64,000 nucleotides of DNA from Tritrichomonas musculus (GCA_039105265.1 JAPFFF010000051.1:496001-560000); one strand, 5' to 3'; positions 18,691 through 29,317 are shown, numbered from the stretch's first letter. Notes: generated from the sequence alone by a model not told the origin. A program made the numbers and translations.

Positions 18691-19795
18691 ATGATAAGTT
18701 CAGTAAAGCATTTGATTGACATAAAAAACTTTGATATTCTTCAAAAAATCAATAAAGGAGCATATGGGAGCGTTTATTGCATTCGAAATAAGAAAACAAT
18801 CTAAAGATAATTCAATTGAAAAAGAAATAGAAATCATGATTAGATTGCAACATCAAACTTTAATAAAATTTTATGGCTATTCGCTACAAGAATTTGATGG
18901 TGAAAATTATTAGAATTAGCAGAAGAGAGAAAAAGATCATCAAGAACAAATTGAACAGATAGAAAAAGATCATCAGGAAGAAATTGAACAGATGACAATA
19001 GATCATCAGAATGAAATGGATCAGATAAAAAGAGAGTGCCAAAAGCAATTGAAGCAAATGAAAAATGAGTGCCAAGAAAAAATCATTCAGCAAGAGCAAG
19101 CGCACCGAGGCTCAGTAAGAAAGATGCAAGCAGAAATTGAAAGTCAAGCAGAGACAATAAAAATCCTAAAAACTCAAATCGGCACCATCGTAAAAAAGAA
19201 TGAACATTAAGTTCAAGAATTGAATGATGTAATTGCTAGAAATTCAATGAGTATTGAAAAAGTTCAATCTTCTAACAAATTATTATCGGTTCCATATTCA
19301 TCTGGTCGTGAATTTTGTGGGATAATCAATTATTTAAAGCGAAATTCGAATATTTACAATGAATTGAATATTACATCTTCATCTCTTTACCAATACGATA
19401 GACGTTTTTCACCATTCAATGTGATTGAATATGATGACATATATGCTGAATTCCACACGGATGATTTGGCCAATTCTTGGATTCGCTTTGAACTCAAGAA
19501 TCATAAAATTGTTCCTAAGAATTACCAAATTAGAACTTTCGCATTGGGAAGAAATACTTCGCACATGAAGTCTTGGGTGCTTGAGTGTTCGAATATGGGA
19601 AATGAATGGGAAATTTTGGATGCCAAAAATGACTGTGCAGACTTGAATGGTGGAAATTGCATGCACGCATTTCCAGTAAACAACCCAATGAATAAAGAAT
19701 TCAAATTCGCAAGAATTCGCCAAACTGGGCCAAATTGGAGAGGAAAGAATTTCCTTAAAGTAAATTCTATTGAATTTTTTGGTTTTATAATTTAG
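18691..19795 (+). pseudogene. broken kinase / coiled-coil / F5/8C gene
   Basis: ATG 18691 opens a kinase N-lobe with the Gly loop INKGAYGSVYCIRNKK, which stops after 37 codons; a second frame continues the N-lobe as EKEIEIMIRLQHQTLIKFYG up to a stop at 18911-18913. The catalytic and activation loops are absent. Sequence then passes straight into a coiled coil (18920-19207; EKDHQEQIEQIEKDHQEEIE), an in-frame TAA at 19208-19210, and an F5/8-type-C domain (19220-19795; ending KFARIRQTGPNWRGKNFL). The order matches the intact gene at 26713-28971, so this is a decayed relative with an internal deletion, a frameshift and stops. The last part could in principle still be expressed as a 191-residue protein. 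Confidence 0.85.
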
Positions 19796-20152
19796 TTGAT
19801 TAAAGTGATATTTGACTTATATAAAAAAGAATCTTTCAATTTAATTTGATGTTTCAAATCTGAAGAATCTTACAAATGACTTCATTGAAGAACACCAAAG
19901 AGAACTTATTATCAAATACAAGAATTCAAAATTAAATATTCAATTGACTTAAAGAATATATTATTCAAAAATGTGTAAAAAATAAACGTTCGTTTTTTAT
20001 ATTTGTTTTTTAGTTTTTCAAAATGCCTATTTATTTTCAAATGTTTTAACTATGATACTTGATAAATACATGCTCATACAAAATGTGTTAACTACTTATT
20101 TCAATGATTGATGATCACGAACAATTAAAAGAAGAAAAAAGACTATTAAAAA
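19796..20152. other. AT-rich intergenic
   Basis: No convincing gene. Weak short open stretches only. Confidence 0.4.
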
Positions 20153-20306
20153 AAACTTTCAGCATATACAACCAAAGAAAAGTAACAATCAGAAAAACTT
20201 TTGGAATATGAAACAAGAGAAAAGAAATAATCAGAGAAACTTTTCTAATATGCAGCAAAAGAAAAGAAACAATCAAAGAAACTTTCTGAATACGAAGTAA
20301 ATGAAA
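20153..20306 (+). repeat. 42-bp tandem repeat, decayed coiled-coil coding
   Basis: Three full units (20153-20194, 20195-20236, 20237-20278) and a partial fourth. Read on the plus strand each unit gives a 14-residue heptad pair of the type KLSEYEAKEKKQSE, but with stop codons in two units, so this is a remnant of a repeat-bearing coiled-coil gene. Flanking sequence from 20104 (IDDHEQLKEEKRLLK) may be part of the same wreck. Confidence 0.7.
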
Positions 20307-20452
20307 TACTCAAAAAAATTGTTCTTGATGAACTATATGCTGGAAACACGTAGAAATTGATTATATCGAAATAATTAGCGAATAAAAAGTTAAATGTATC
20401 TTGTTATTTTCCCCCAAAAAATGCTATTTATAATTGACATTTCATTAACTTC

Positions 20453-21041
20453 TCAAAAAGCGTCATAAAATTTTTGAATGCCACTTTTTGAGCCAAAAAA
20501 GCAGCCATGAGAGACATCATCTGTCACTTTTTTCGGTGAATATTTTTCAAAGACATAAGAAGAAACGAAAAACAAACAAAATTCCAATGAAGGATTTGAA
20601 TAACGACTCATTATCATCCAATGACGGAAAGGCAACATGAAAGCACTTTGAATTATTCAAATTTGAATCACAATTATTGCCGTTTTTGTCATACATCCTC
20701 GTGTAATTGGAATCACGAACAACACCAGAATCAACCCAGAAATAAACCTGATAATTCGGATAGATAAAAGTGGCTTCTCTGATAAAATAAAGTTTGCTGT
20801 TCCATACTTCATACAAATCAGAGTTGTGGAGACCTTTTTCTCGAACCATTTCTGTCATATTTTCAAAAACAGTCGAAAGGTTCTTTACACACGGAACTTC
20901 ATAAAGATTATTGAAAGTCATATTAAAAATGAATAGAGAAATACGTTTGTGTGGAATGTTTTTGATTTCTTTCTTGTAATAAGTGTCATAAAAATCCGGG
21001 GTTGTGTAAATGAGGGTTCTTGTATTGATAAACTGATCCAA
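20453..21041 (-). pseudogene. frameshifted HtrL/YibB-like gene
   Basis: The first frame (21041-20547) has NSDLYEVWNSKLYFIREA and YQVYFWVDSGVVRDSNY, matching the 'iwnxK..fl.ea' and 'yxWvDaGixR' signatures of the HtrL/YibB family, a glycosyltransferase-like family of unknown exact role. No ATG starts it and its end drifts into a meaningless hydrophobic tail. The proper C-terminal motif (HGCFFGSKSGIQKFYDAF) is found in another frame at 20638-20453, so a frameshift near 20600 splits the gene. The N-terminus is also missing. Confidence 0.65.
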
Positions 21042-21161
21042 TAATTATATTCACTTAGACTGTATTTTGACTTAGAAAATGGGAAATAAACATTCAAATA
21101 CCTTTTTTAAACAAACTTTTTGAATTAAAAATTCTAAAGGATAAAATAATCATGGAAATGT

Positions 21162-22016
21162 TTAAATAAATATTGGTTGTGACTCAAGAGAACTTTTTTC
21201 TGATTCCACCATAACTGATATGTTGAATCTTTCAAGACGTTGGTTCATTCTTTCCATGAGTTTGCTTGGTGAAATATTTGTAATTTCATTTGAGTATTGG
21301 CATAAATAATATGTGAAAATTCCATGTACTTTTTCGGCTTTTTTCACCATACTAGGGACAGTTGAATTGTAGACTGGATAAATTGAAACCAAATTCGATG
21401 GGAATGAAGGAAATTCCTTATTATCATAAGAAAGATTCCATATTGAGCCGCCTGTGAAACATTCACACACCAAAACAATTTTTACTTTTTTATTTGTATT
21501 ATTACAAAGGACAGAGTTTAATTCATTCCCTGTGATGTAGCCTTCATCAAAAACGATTGCAGAATCTGTAACATGTTTTGCATAAACTGTTGTACAACGA
21601 CCTGAATAATAAAGGACTAAATTATTTTTGGTGTATTTAAGAAATATTGGTAAATATTTCAAAAATTCTTCTCGAGATGGATCATATAAATAATATATTT
21701 TATATCCTCTTTTGTGGTTTATCTGTGCCATTATGTAACAATCATTTAAAGGACCTATCCCAAGTGTATTATTATTTTTTTTGTAAGTATTGCATACCAA
21801 GAAACAAACAGCTTGGAGATTATCTTTTGGTATATCTTCTGGTTTCATTCCGTTTAAACATGTTGCAATCTTTTTTAGTGAGCTTTGAATCTTCTTTGGC
21901 GTTGTTGATCCTCTAGATTTTTGAAATTCTTTTTTTGATATTTTTGAATTCTGAACAATATTTTTATACATATAATGCTTAAATCTATTATATCCGGTGT
22001 CAATGCTATATGTCAT
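21162..22016 (-). CDS. caspase/metacaspase-fold protein, probably inactive
   Basis: 284 residues. The fold is suggested by NNLVLYYSGRCTTVYAKH, where metacaspases have (F/Y)YSGHG with the catalytic His, then a strand-turn stretch (DSAIVFDEGYITGNELNSVL), then KVKIVLVCECFTGGSIW, where the family has DxCHSGG with the catalytic Cys. Here the Cys is kept, but the His position reads Arg and the surrounding DxCH reads CECF. I therefore predict a non-catalytic clan CD homologue. N-terminal ~60 residues are basic and helical. No signal peptide. Confidence 0.65.
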   Translation of the reverse strand: MTYSIDTGYNRFKHYMYKNIVQNSKISKKEFQKSRGSTTPKKIQSSLKKIATCLNGMKPEDIPKDNLQAVCFLVCNTYKKNNNTLGIGPLNDCYIMAQINHKRGYKIYYLYDPSREEFLKYLPIFLKYTKNNLVLYYSGRCTTVYAKHVTDSAIVFDEGYITGNELNSVLCNNTNKKVKIVLVCECFTGGSIWNLSYDNKEFPSFPSNLVSIYPVYNSTVPSMVKKAEKVHGIFTYYLCQYSNEITNISPSKLMERMNQRLERFNISVMVESEKSSLESQPIFI

Positions 22017-22674
22017 CCGTCGTGTTGCTGGACAAAATAAAATGAAGGATATGTTCTAAAATCGATTTTTATCTGTCATTTATAAAAAATGTAAAAAACA
22101 CAATTTTTTTTAATTCAAATTTGAGAAGAAAAGATTTTTGATTTCAATTACATTCAATTTTAATACGATAACTTTTCTTTTCAAAAAATCCTATTCAATT
22201 AGATAATGAATTGAAAAAAAATAAAAATAATTCTTTTGATTTTTATCAGGTCATAAACAAAACAAGCTACGATAATTTTTATTCGGTACCCAGATACACA
22301 AAGTTTGTTCAAAATCTCTGAGTGTTATAAATAAAAGATTGAAATTCATATATAGATCGTGTGAAAATTGTTTTTAGTCTTTAAAAAAAGTCCTTTTCCT
22401 CTTATCACATACATCAAACGATAATTTTTTTATGCATTTATATTTGAAACTCTACTTTTATTTAAAATGAAGGTTATAATATTTTATATCTTTTTTAAAT
22501 TTCATTCTTTATTTAGAAAACAAGGTGATTAAAAATAACTAGTAAATATGAATAATAAACAAAGGAAAAAAAAAAACAAATCTATCATTTTTGATATCAA
22601 ATTTTAATATCAATATAATTCCTACTACAGAAAGAATGGAGCATAAAAATAAAAGAAATAGAAAATTTATTTAA
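22017..22674. other. AT-rich intergenic
   Basis: Poly-A/T rich; nothing gene-like seen on either strand. Confidence 0.4.
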
Positions 22675-24471
22675 TTATAATAAATCTAATTCTTTATCTC
22701 TTTCTATAACAATAGATGGATCAACATCAGATAACAACAAAAAATCATTTTCTCTCAAATTATATAAAATATCTTCAAAAGTTGGACGATTTCTTGGATC
22801 TTCTGACAAGCATTTCGCAATTAACTCAATTCCACATTTAGAAATCGAAGAATCATCACCATTTGAGCAAGACGACAAAAATTTAAATACTTCATCAATT
22901 CTCATTGAAGAATCACCGACCAAAATACAATACAAAACAACACCGAACGAATAAACGACAGATTTGAAGTCATAAACATCAGTACTCAATTCTTCAGGTG
23001 ATCTAAAAGCATTTAAATGTTCGTCATTGAGCAGAAATTGATTAATTCGAGCAGACTCGAATCCGATAATTTTCACATTAAAAATCGAATTCAACATGAT
23101 TGAATTGATGTCAAAATTACGATAAACCAAACCATTTCTATTCAAAAACATCAATCCATGCAAAATTTCAACAACAATTCTCATTTTTAACGTGCTGTTA
23201 ATGATGCTGAATTCCAAGCAATCAGCCAACTTGAGGTCAACAAATTCATTGTAAAATGAAACCTCATCATTGTTGTCCAAATTCATTCCAAGCAAATGAC
23301 AGACACAAGGATGCTTGAGCGAATGGAGGAACTTAAACTCTTTTATCAAGCCTTGAACATCGCCACATTTGACTTTCATTACGTATTTAAAAAGAGGCTT
23401 CTTTGTTTCCCTATTCGCAATTTTGAATGATTTTGCAAATTCACCATCAGAAATCTGACAAATTGACTGATAACAATCATCATCAACATTTAGTTCAAAC
23501 TGTTCTTTCGATGATGAGTTTGAAATTTCATCTGAATTTGAACTTTTTCCTTCAATTAAGTTGATAAAGTTCTCAATTTCTTGCCGATCAAAATCGCCAC
23601 AAAAATACGAAAAATCAGTTGACAACTCATTATAAATCTCATCAAATGATGGACGATCATCCGGCCAAGAATCCAAGCATTTCACAATCAACTCCTTCAT
23701 TTTCACAGACACGTTTTTATCAAAACGAGGACGATAGAAAGGACGATCAACACGAAGAATAGAAAAATTCAATCCAGTTTCAAAACCAGGCATTTTTCCA
23801 GTTAACATTTCATAAGCAATCATTGCAAACGCATAAACATCAACACCAACACCGTAGAAATCATCCTTGAATGTCATTTCTGGCGCCATGTAAAGAGGTG
23901 TTCCAACTGCATTTTGAAGAGGAATTTTAATTGCTTTGTTGAGCTCGAAAGGAAAGATTCGGGCCAATATAAAATCAGAAACTATTGGGTAATAATTTTT
24001 ATCAAGCAAAATGTTTTCTGGTTTCAAGTTTCGATGAATGATTCCGTGTTGATGGATGTGGCTCATTGCATGCGAAATTCCAAGTATGTTTATGTATTTT
24101 TTGGTGAGAGTCCATTCGGTTGGACAGATTCCTCTTCTTTCCTTGTCTAAAAGTTTACGTAGGGAACCGTTTGGATGGTATTCGAGAAGAATTGATGGCT
24201 TTATTTGCATTGGATCTTGGAATGATTGGAAATTAACTCCATAAAATTTAATAATCGACGGATGTTGAAGTTTGTTGAGTATCATGGCTTCGCGTAAAAC
24301 ATCAATTTGATCTGACCAGCTGATTGGCTCATCGGTTATATATATTTTGGCAGCATGTTTAGATAAATTTTCTCGATTTTTGGCAATATAATAATCTGCA
24401 AAATTCCCTTTGGAAATTAATTTTCTGATTTTGAAATAAGAAACATCAAAAAATATATCTTCAACATTCAT
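22675..24471 (-). CDS. tandem double pseudokinase
   Basis: 598 residues with two protein-kinase domains in a row. Domain 1 (about 10-285): Gly-loop ISKGNFADYYIAK, AAKIY lysine, then IIHRNLKPENILL and VSDFILARIF, so HRD is HRN and DFG is DFI; VGTPLYMAPEM and DVYAFAMIAYEML are normal. Domain 2 (about 320-580): VMKVKCG keeps the lysine, but the catalytic loop is LVYRNFDINSIML and the DFG site is IIGFESARI. Both active-site aspartates of the catalytic loop are replaced by Asn. The layout recalls the JAK pseudokinase-kinase pair, except that neither half looks catalytic. Probably a cytoplasmic scaffold; gene intact. Confidence 0.88.
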   Translation of the reverse strand: MNVEDIFFDVSYFKIRKLISKGNFADYYIAKNRENLSKHAAKIYITDEPISWSDQIDVLREAMILNKLQHPSIIKFYGVNFQSFQDPMQIKPSILLEYHPNGSLRKLLDKERRGICPTEWTLTKKYINILGISHAMSHIHQHGIIHRNLKPENILLDKNYYPIVSDFILARIFPFELNKAIKIPLQNAVGTPLYMAPEMTFKDDFYGVGVDVYAFAMIAYEMLTGKMPGFETGLNFSILRVDRPFYRPRFDKNVSVKMKELIVKCLDSWPDDRPSFDEIYNELSTDFSYFCGDFDRQEIENFINLIEGKSSNSDEISNSSSKEQFELNVDDDCYQSICQISDGEFAKSFKIANRETKKPLFKYVMKVKCGDVQGLIKEFKFLHSLKHPCVCHLLGMNLDNNDEVSFYNEFVDLKLADCLEFSIINSTLKMRIVVEILHGLMFLNRNGLVYRNFDINSIMLNSIFNVKIIGFESARINQFLLNDEHLNAFRSPEELSTDVYDFKSVVYSFGVVLYCILVGDSSMRIDEVFKFLSSCSNGDDSSISKCGIELIAKCLSEDPRNRPTFEDILYNLRENDFLLLSDVDPSIVIERDKELDLL

Positions 24472-24763
24472 ATATTTGACATATTATTTTTTCTCTCAAA
24501 TATTTTGTCATTAAAACATTTTCTATTATTATTTATTTGAGATTATTAAATGTTTTGATATAAAATAACTAAATGTGTTATGCATTGTTAACATAGCACA
24601 GTAATTTTTATCAGTTTTTTAAATCAACAAACAATAATATAAAATAAAAAGTAACACAAGATTATTTTATCTAATGCAATGGAGAAAAAAAATAAAAGCA
24701 AAATGCAAATATAATTAACTTTTAATTTTTATTTAAAAACTACTTTTACCAACATTATTATGC

Positions 24764-25129
24764 TCAATATTTGTCTTCCTTGGCTTGTTCAAGAACAACA
24801 TTTTCTGCCTTCTTTTCTTTGAGATACTCAGCTCTATCTTTATGAATTTCTTCTTCAAACTTTTCTTGAGTATTGTCTACATTTCCAATAATCTTTGGCT
24901 CTTCTGCATTATTCTCTTTGATTTCTTTTGGATTATGCAGATCTTCTAAGTTAAGAAGATAAAAATTAATTTTTCGTGGATAATATGAATCAAGCAAAGC
25001 ACACATTGATAAGTCATATGGTTTAAATCCGAAGACTTTTGGATATGTTTGGGTTCTTTGAGCAGCCCACGACTTGATTTGAATTTGTTGCTTAGTTAAA
25101 TTTTCAGTAATATTTGCAATTGATTGCAT
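24764..25129 (-). CDS. hypothetical protein, possibly tail of a broken kinase gene
   Basis: 121 residues: an N-terminal helix (LTKQQIQIKSWAAQRT), a compact middle (KVFGFKPYDLSMCALLDSYY) and an acidic/lysine-rich coiled-coil tail (EEEIHKDRAEYLKEKKAE). No known family. It lies directly downstream of kinase remnants on the same strand, and the preceding sequence is readable in another frame (ENSPIVDEFYDFQSAK), so it may be the surviving end of one decayed gene rather than a functional unit. Confidence 0.4.
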   Translation of the reverse strand: MQSIANITENLTKQQIQIKSWAAQRTQTYPKVFGFKPYDLSMCALLDSYYPRKINFYLLNLEDLHNPKEIKENNAEEPKIIGNVDNTQEKFEEEIHKDRAEYLKEKKAENVVLEQAKEDKY

Positions 25130-25640
25130 AATAAAATAATGAAATGTTTCGTCTTAGCTGACTGAAAATCATAAAATTCATCAACAATAGGACTGTTTTC
25201 ATCTTCTTGAACATTTTGTCGATGTTTTCCGAATATAAAGAAATTGATTTTGTTTCAAGCAGCTATCAATGAGATTACGAAGATCAGTTGATATGTTATC
25301 AGGAAGAATAAGACGATCTTTATTAGCAATCATCTGGTCAATTATGATCTGGCTTTGACCTTCTAAATGTTTTTTTTTTTTTTTCAGTTAACAATTCATA
25401 CAAAAAGCCAGAAAATGAAAATGCAACAACTTCTCTGTCATACTTTTCACCTGACCAAAATTCAGGTGCCCTGAAATGAGATGTAAATTTACTGGCAAAT
25501 ATCGTGAATTGGCAAAATTGGTGATTTTGGGATTGAATAGACAATCAATTTAAAATGTTCTGACTGCAGAGACCTCGATGAGTGATACCGAGGGAGTGTA
25601 TGCTGAATATTCTGAATTCTGAATATTGAAATTTTAAAAT
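25130..25640 (-). pseudogene. protein kinase C-lobe remnant
   Basis: Minus-strand pieces in shifting frames retain kinase landmarks in order: SIHSLGITHRGLCSQNIL (catalytic loop, HRD decayed to HRG), a stop, SHFRAPEFWSGEKYDREV (APE motif), VAFSFSGFLYELLTEKK (helix F), then a ~15-nt A run that shifts the frame, and LPDNISTDLRNLIDSCL (subdomain XI region). The N-lobe is missing. Clearly a dead kinase gene of the host family. Confidence 0.75.
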
Positions 25641-26712
25641 GAATAAAAATTTGGAAAAATTGGACGACGATAGAAGAAAGTGGGCGACGGTCATTCAATT
25701 AATAAAAAGTATTCAATTTTTAATCTTATATTGAACAAAATTCAAACACATATCTTGACTAATATATCATATTTCTCTTAAATAAATAATAAATGCTCAT
25801 TAGAATAAGCAAATAAATAAATAAAAAACACTTCAAAAGTATTTAATTCTTAAAAATTTTTAAATATCAGTTCAATAAATTATTATTAATCATGTGAGCA
25901 CTCGGAGTAACACTAATCGATCTAAATGGATAGATATAATTTGATGATGTAACTAGAACGATAAAAGTTGTGCGCATTTAGGAATTTTCTAAATTTTCTT
26001 ATTTAAACACTTTCTTTGTGTTATTGTTGATTTGTATCCATTTAATTGCGCTAATTATAGAAACATTTGAGGTTTGCGTGTGATATATTTCTTGAAGAAC
26101 CTAGAAAATTGGATATAAATTATAATCTTCAAAAAAATAATGAAATCGCAACATTTCAATGAGACAGATTGGCTTTTGATACGAATTGCATTCAGTAAAA
26201 GCTCTCCTAAGCCTCTGATAATCGAAAGAGGTGGAATAATAGGCTTCTTTATCTCTAAAAAAATAAAACAAACTGTTATAATATATAATACTATTTTTTT
26301 TTTTCCAATCTAAAATTTTGGAGTTGAAATTGAGTTCTATTTACGAATATTTCATTTTGAAAAAATACATTATTTTTTACTGAACAAATAACTGATTTGC
26401 TATTAATAAACATCAAATGATTTATCTATTTAATTTATTTAATTATCATTAATTTTTTCAGAATGATTTAAATTTGATTTTTCATAAACTGCTTTAATAG
26501 TACTTTTTATTATTATTATATATTATAAAATAATGTTATTATTTATATTCAAATGTTTAATTGTTTATATATTGTTTTTTTTATGAGTTATATATAAATT
26601 ATTTACTTCAAAAAAATATCTCAATTAATTTGAATAATCTCATAGAATCGGTCAAACTAACGATACTATATTTTTTTTTGTCAAATAATTTGAGAGAAAA
26701 AATTTTAAGTTT
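25641..26712. other. AT-rich intergenic
   Basis: No gene seen. The block atttgagagaaaaaatttt at 26688-26706, just before the start of the next kinase gene, is a candidate promoter element shared with the gene at 22675-24471. Confidence 0.45.
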
Positions 26713-28971
26713 ATGTTCTCGATCCGAAAAGCAAGCGAGTCAAAAAAACATAGCGACGACTATTTGATCAATTTAAATGATTATGAAATTGTTCGGGATA
26801 TTAATCGAGGAGGCTTTGGAGTGATCAATTTGGTTCGAAATAAGAAAAGTGGAGAAGAATATGCAGCCAAGACCAATCTTATTCAAAATAAATCACAAAA
26901 CAAACTTTTTATATCACGTGAAGTTCGTATTTTAATTCAAGTACAGCATCTTACTATAATTCAATTTCGAGGTTTTTCATATGTTGACTTTCATGGCGAC
27001 AAAAACATAACAATACTAATGGATTACATGAATGGAGGGTCCCTAGCAAGTTTGATTGAAAAAGAACTCAAAAGCCTTTGTCCATCTAATTACGATAATA
27101 CCAAACGCCAAATCATCCTTGTTGGCATTGCCAGAGGAATGATGCTCCTACATAACAAACACATTATCCACCGCGATCTTAAGCCAGAGAACATTCTCCT
27201 TGATTTCGATTTCCACCCGCGCATTACAGATTTTGGCCTGTCAAAATTTTTTGACCCCCACCACTCCATGAGCCAGTCGATGTCAGATTCTGGCACAGCG
27301 GCATACATGGCGCCAGAAGTGATCAGCAGTGACCACTTCAACACGAAGGCAGACGTTTACGCGTTTGGAATTCTGATGTACGAAGTGATTAGCGGGAAGC
27401 GCGCGTACGACGGCCTCCTCCACGGCAAGAAGAAACTGACTTTGTTCCAGCTGAAGAAGAAAGTTGAGGAAGGTCTGCGTCCAGAGATTGACTTTCCGAT
27501 TAAGAAAGGCCTGCGGCGAATGATTGAAAAGTGCTGGTCAGAGGATCCAAAAGAACGGCCAACATTTGAGGAACTATTCAAAAAGTTGAGTCTCTCCAAC
27601 GAAGACTACTTCCTCGAATTTGAAGGGAACTATGAAGAACCGAAAATCGTTTCAGACGACGACGAAGATGAAGAAGACGAGTCAGGCGTGAGCATGAAGT
27701 ACTGCCTCGAAGACGTTGACACAGGCGAGCTACTCGACTACGTTGACGAAATCAAAGAGGAAACAAAAACAGCAACCAGAGAGAACGAAGAACTCAGACA
27801 GCAAATAGAGAAAATGACAGACAAAATTTCATCACTTGAACAACAAAGAGACGAAGATAGAAAACAGATGCAGAGCATGGACAGGATCATCAAGGAACAG
27901 GCAGCCAAAATTTCGTCGCTTGAAGTGAGGCTTGGTGGAGTGTCCAGTGGAGGAGAATCGTTTTTGAGTTCTCGAGTTGAAGCGATTGGCGATGCAGTGA
28001 AGAGTCACACGTCGCAGATTTTGTCACTTCAGCAAAGATTTGGCAGATTTTTCTCAGTTGGAATGAGCAAGGAAGGACCAGGAATTCTTGCTCAGCTGAA
28101 GGACAAACAGAAAACTCCCTTCGACAGACTCTTCGTCGCATCTCAATCATCAAATGACATCTACAACATCCTTCTCCCTCACACTGACGATAAATTTAGC
28201 ACTGATAATTCTAGAAATTTCTTCATTGAATTTGAACTTGAGTCGTCAGTCACGATCAGTGGCGTCAAAATATTTTCTTCTAATAAATATTTTCCTAAGT
28301 CATTTGACATTTCAGTTGAAGGCGAAACAGTGAAATCAGTTCGAGATGCGAGAGAACTGAATGGTAAACACAAAGACATGACAGTCAGCTTTACACCAAT
28401 TCGAGGCAGAAAAGTTCGCTTCACACAGACAGGACCGAACTGGGACAAAGGCGAAAATTTTCTAAACATCAAAGGAATTGAACTTTTATCAACAGACTCG
28501 AAGTATTCAAGAGGAGTCTTTTCGACACTTGTTAGTGAGAGTGAAAAAGAAGACCCGCACAAGTGTCCAGTCACCATTTCTGCTTCATCTTTTGATCTCA
28601 ACAGTTTCCACTCACTCAATGCAAAACACAATACTTGCACTTATCCTTGTTCAAACTCGTGGTTTCAAGTTGAGCTGACACGAGGAACAGCTGTTCTTAA
28701 CGGCTTCAGACTCAAGAGGTGTAATCCAGGCAAGCTGAGGAGCTACAAAGTGATTTGCACAGATGACTCGAGTAAGCCAGAATCGTCATGGACAACGCTG
28801 ATCGAAATTAACGAGAAAACAGAAAACGAGCATGAAGTTCTTGACATCTATGAATTTCCACATCCAAGTCCGCCAACCAGATTTGTGAGACTCGTTCAAA
28901 CAGGCAAAAACTGGAGTGATTATTTATTTCTAAAATTTTTCCATTTTGATCTTTTTGGAAGCTACTTCTAA
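26713..28971 (+). CDS. protein kinase with coiled coil and two F5/8-type-C domains
   Basis: 752 residues. Kinase at about 22-285 with all key motifs: [76 protein letters not shown]; so probably an active Ser/Thr (TKL-like) kinase. An acidic linker (SDDDEDEEDESG) leads to a coiled coil at ~340-405, then two discoidin/F5/8C-type domains, ~455-598 (KVRFTQTGPNWDKGENFL) and ~605-750 (RFVRLVQTGKNWSDYLFL). Typical trichomonad architecture; no signal peptide. The catalytic C-lobe coding sequence is markedly GC-richer than the rest. Intact counterpart of the broken gene at 18691-19795. Confidence 0.93.
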   Translation: MFSIRKASESKKHSDDYLINLNDYEIVRDINRGGFGVINLVRNKKSGEEYAAKTNLIQNKSQNKLFISREVRILIQVQHLTIIQFRGFSYVDFHGDKNITILMDYMNGGSLASLIEKELKSLCPSNYDNTKRQIILVGIARGMMLLHNKHIIHRDLKPENILLDFDFHPRITDFGLSKFFDPHHSMSQSMSDSGTAAYMAPEVISSDHFNTKADVYAFGILMYEVISGKRAYDGLLHGKKKLTLFQLKKKVEEGLRPEIDFPIKKGLRRMIEKCWSEDPKERPTFEELFKKLSLSNEDYFLEFEGNYEEPKIVSDDDEDEEDESGVSMKYCLEDVDTGELLDYVDEIKEETKTATRENEELRQQIEKMTDKISSLEQQRDEDRKQMQSMDRIIKEQAAKISSLEVRLGGVSSGGESFLSSRVEAIGDAVKSHTSQILSLQQRFGRFFSVGMSKEGPGILAQLKDKQKTPFDRLFVASQSSNDIYNILLPHTDDKFSTDNSRNFFIEFELESSVTISGVKIFSSNKYFPKSFDISVEGETVKSVRDARELNGKHKDMTVSFTPIRGRKVRFTQTGPNWDKGENFLNIKGIELLSTDSKYSRGVFSTLVSESEKEDPHKCPVTISASSFDLNSFHSLNAKHNTCTYPCSNSWFQVELTRGTAVLNGFRLKRCNPGKLRSYKVICTDDSSKPESSWTTLIEINEKTENEHEVLDIYEFPHPSPPTRFVRLVQTGKNWSDYLFLKFFHFDLFGSYF

Positions 28972-29317
28972 GATTTTACATCATTCTAAATCCTGATTAG
29001 TAAATATTATATACAAGAAATTATATTTTAAGAACTGCTCTAGTAATATGATCATTGTATAATTGTAAAAAAATTGGTCAAAAATATTAGCAAACATTAA
29101 TCTAATAAACAAGCTAATATAAACATGAAATTTTTTTCCTAATATTTTAGCGGAATCGTTAAATTTTTTAAACAAAAAGTTAAACATTATTCTGAATAAG
29201 TAGGAAGGTTGTATCGATACAATTTTTCAGTATAAATAAGCATCCATGAGTAAGAAATATTGGCATGAGTATTATGTTTCAATTTACCTCGGACATTTAG
29301 GAAAAATTCAAATATTA
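28972..29317. other. AT-rich intergenic
   Basis: Short spacer between convergent genes; nothing seen. Confidence 0.4.

Noticed and set aside
20153-20306. 42-bp tandem repeat as a CRISPR array
   Set aside because: Units are contiguous with no unique spacers and translate as a coiled-coil period; host is eukaryotic.
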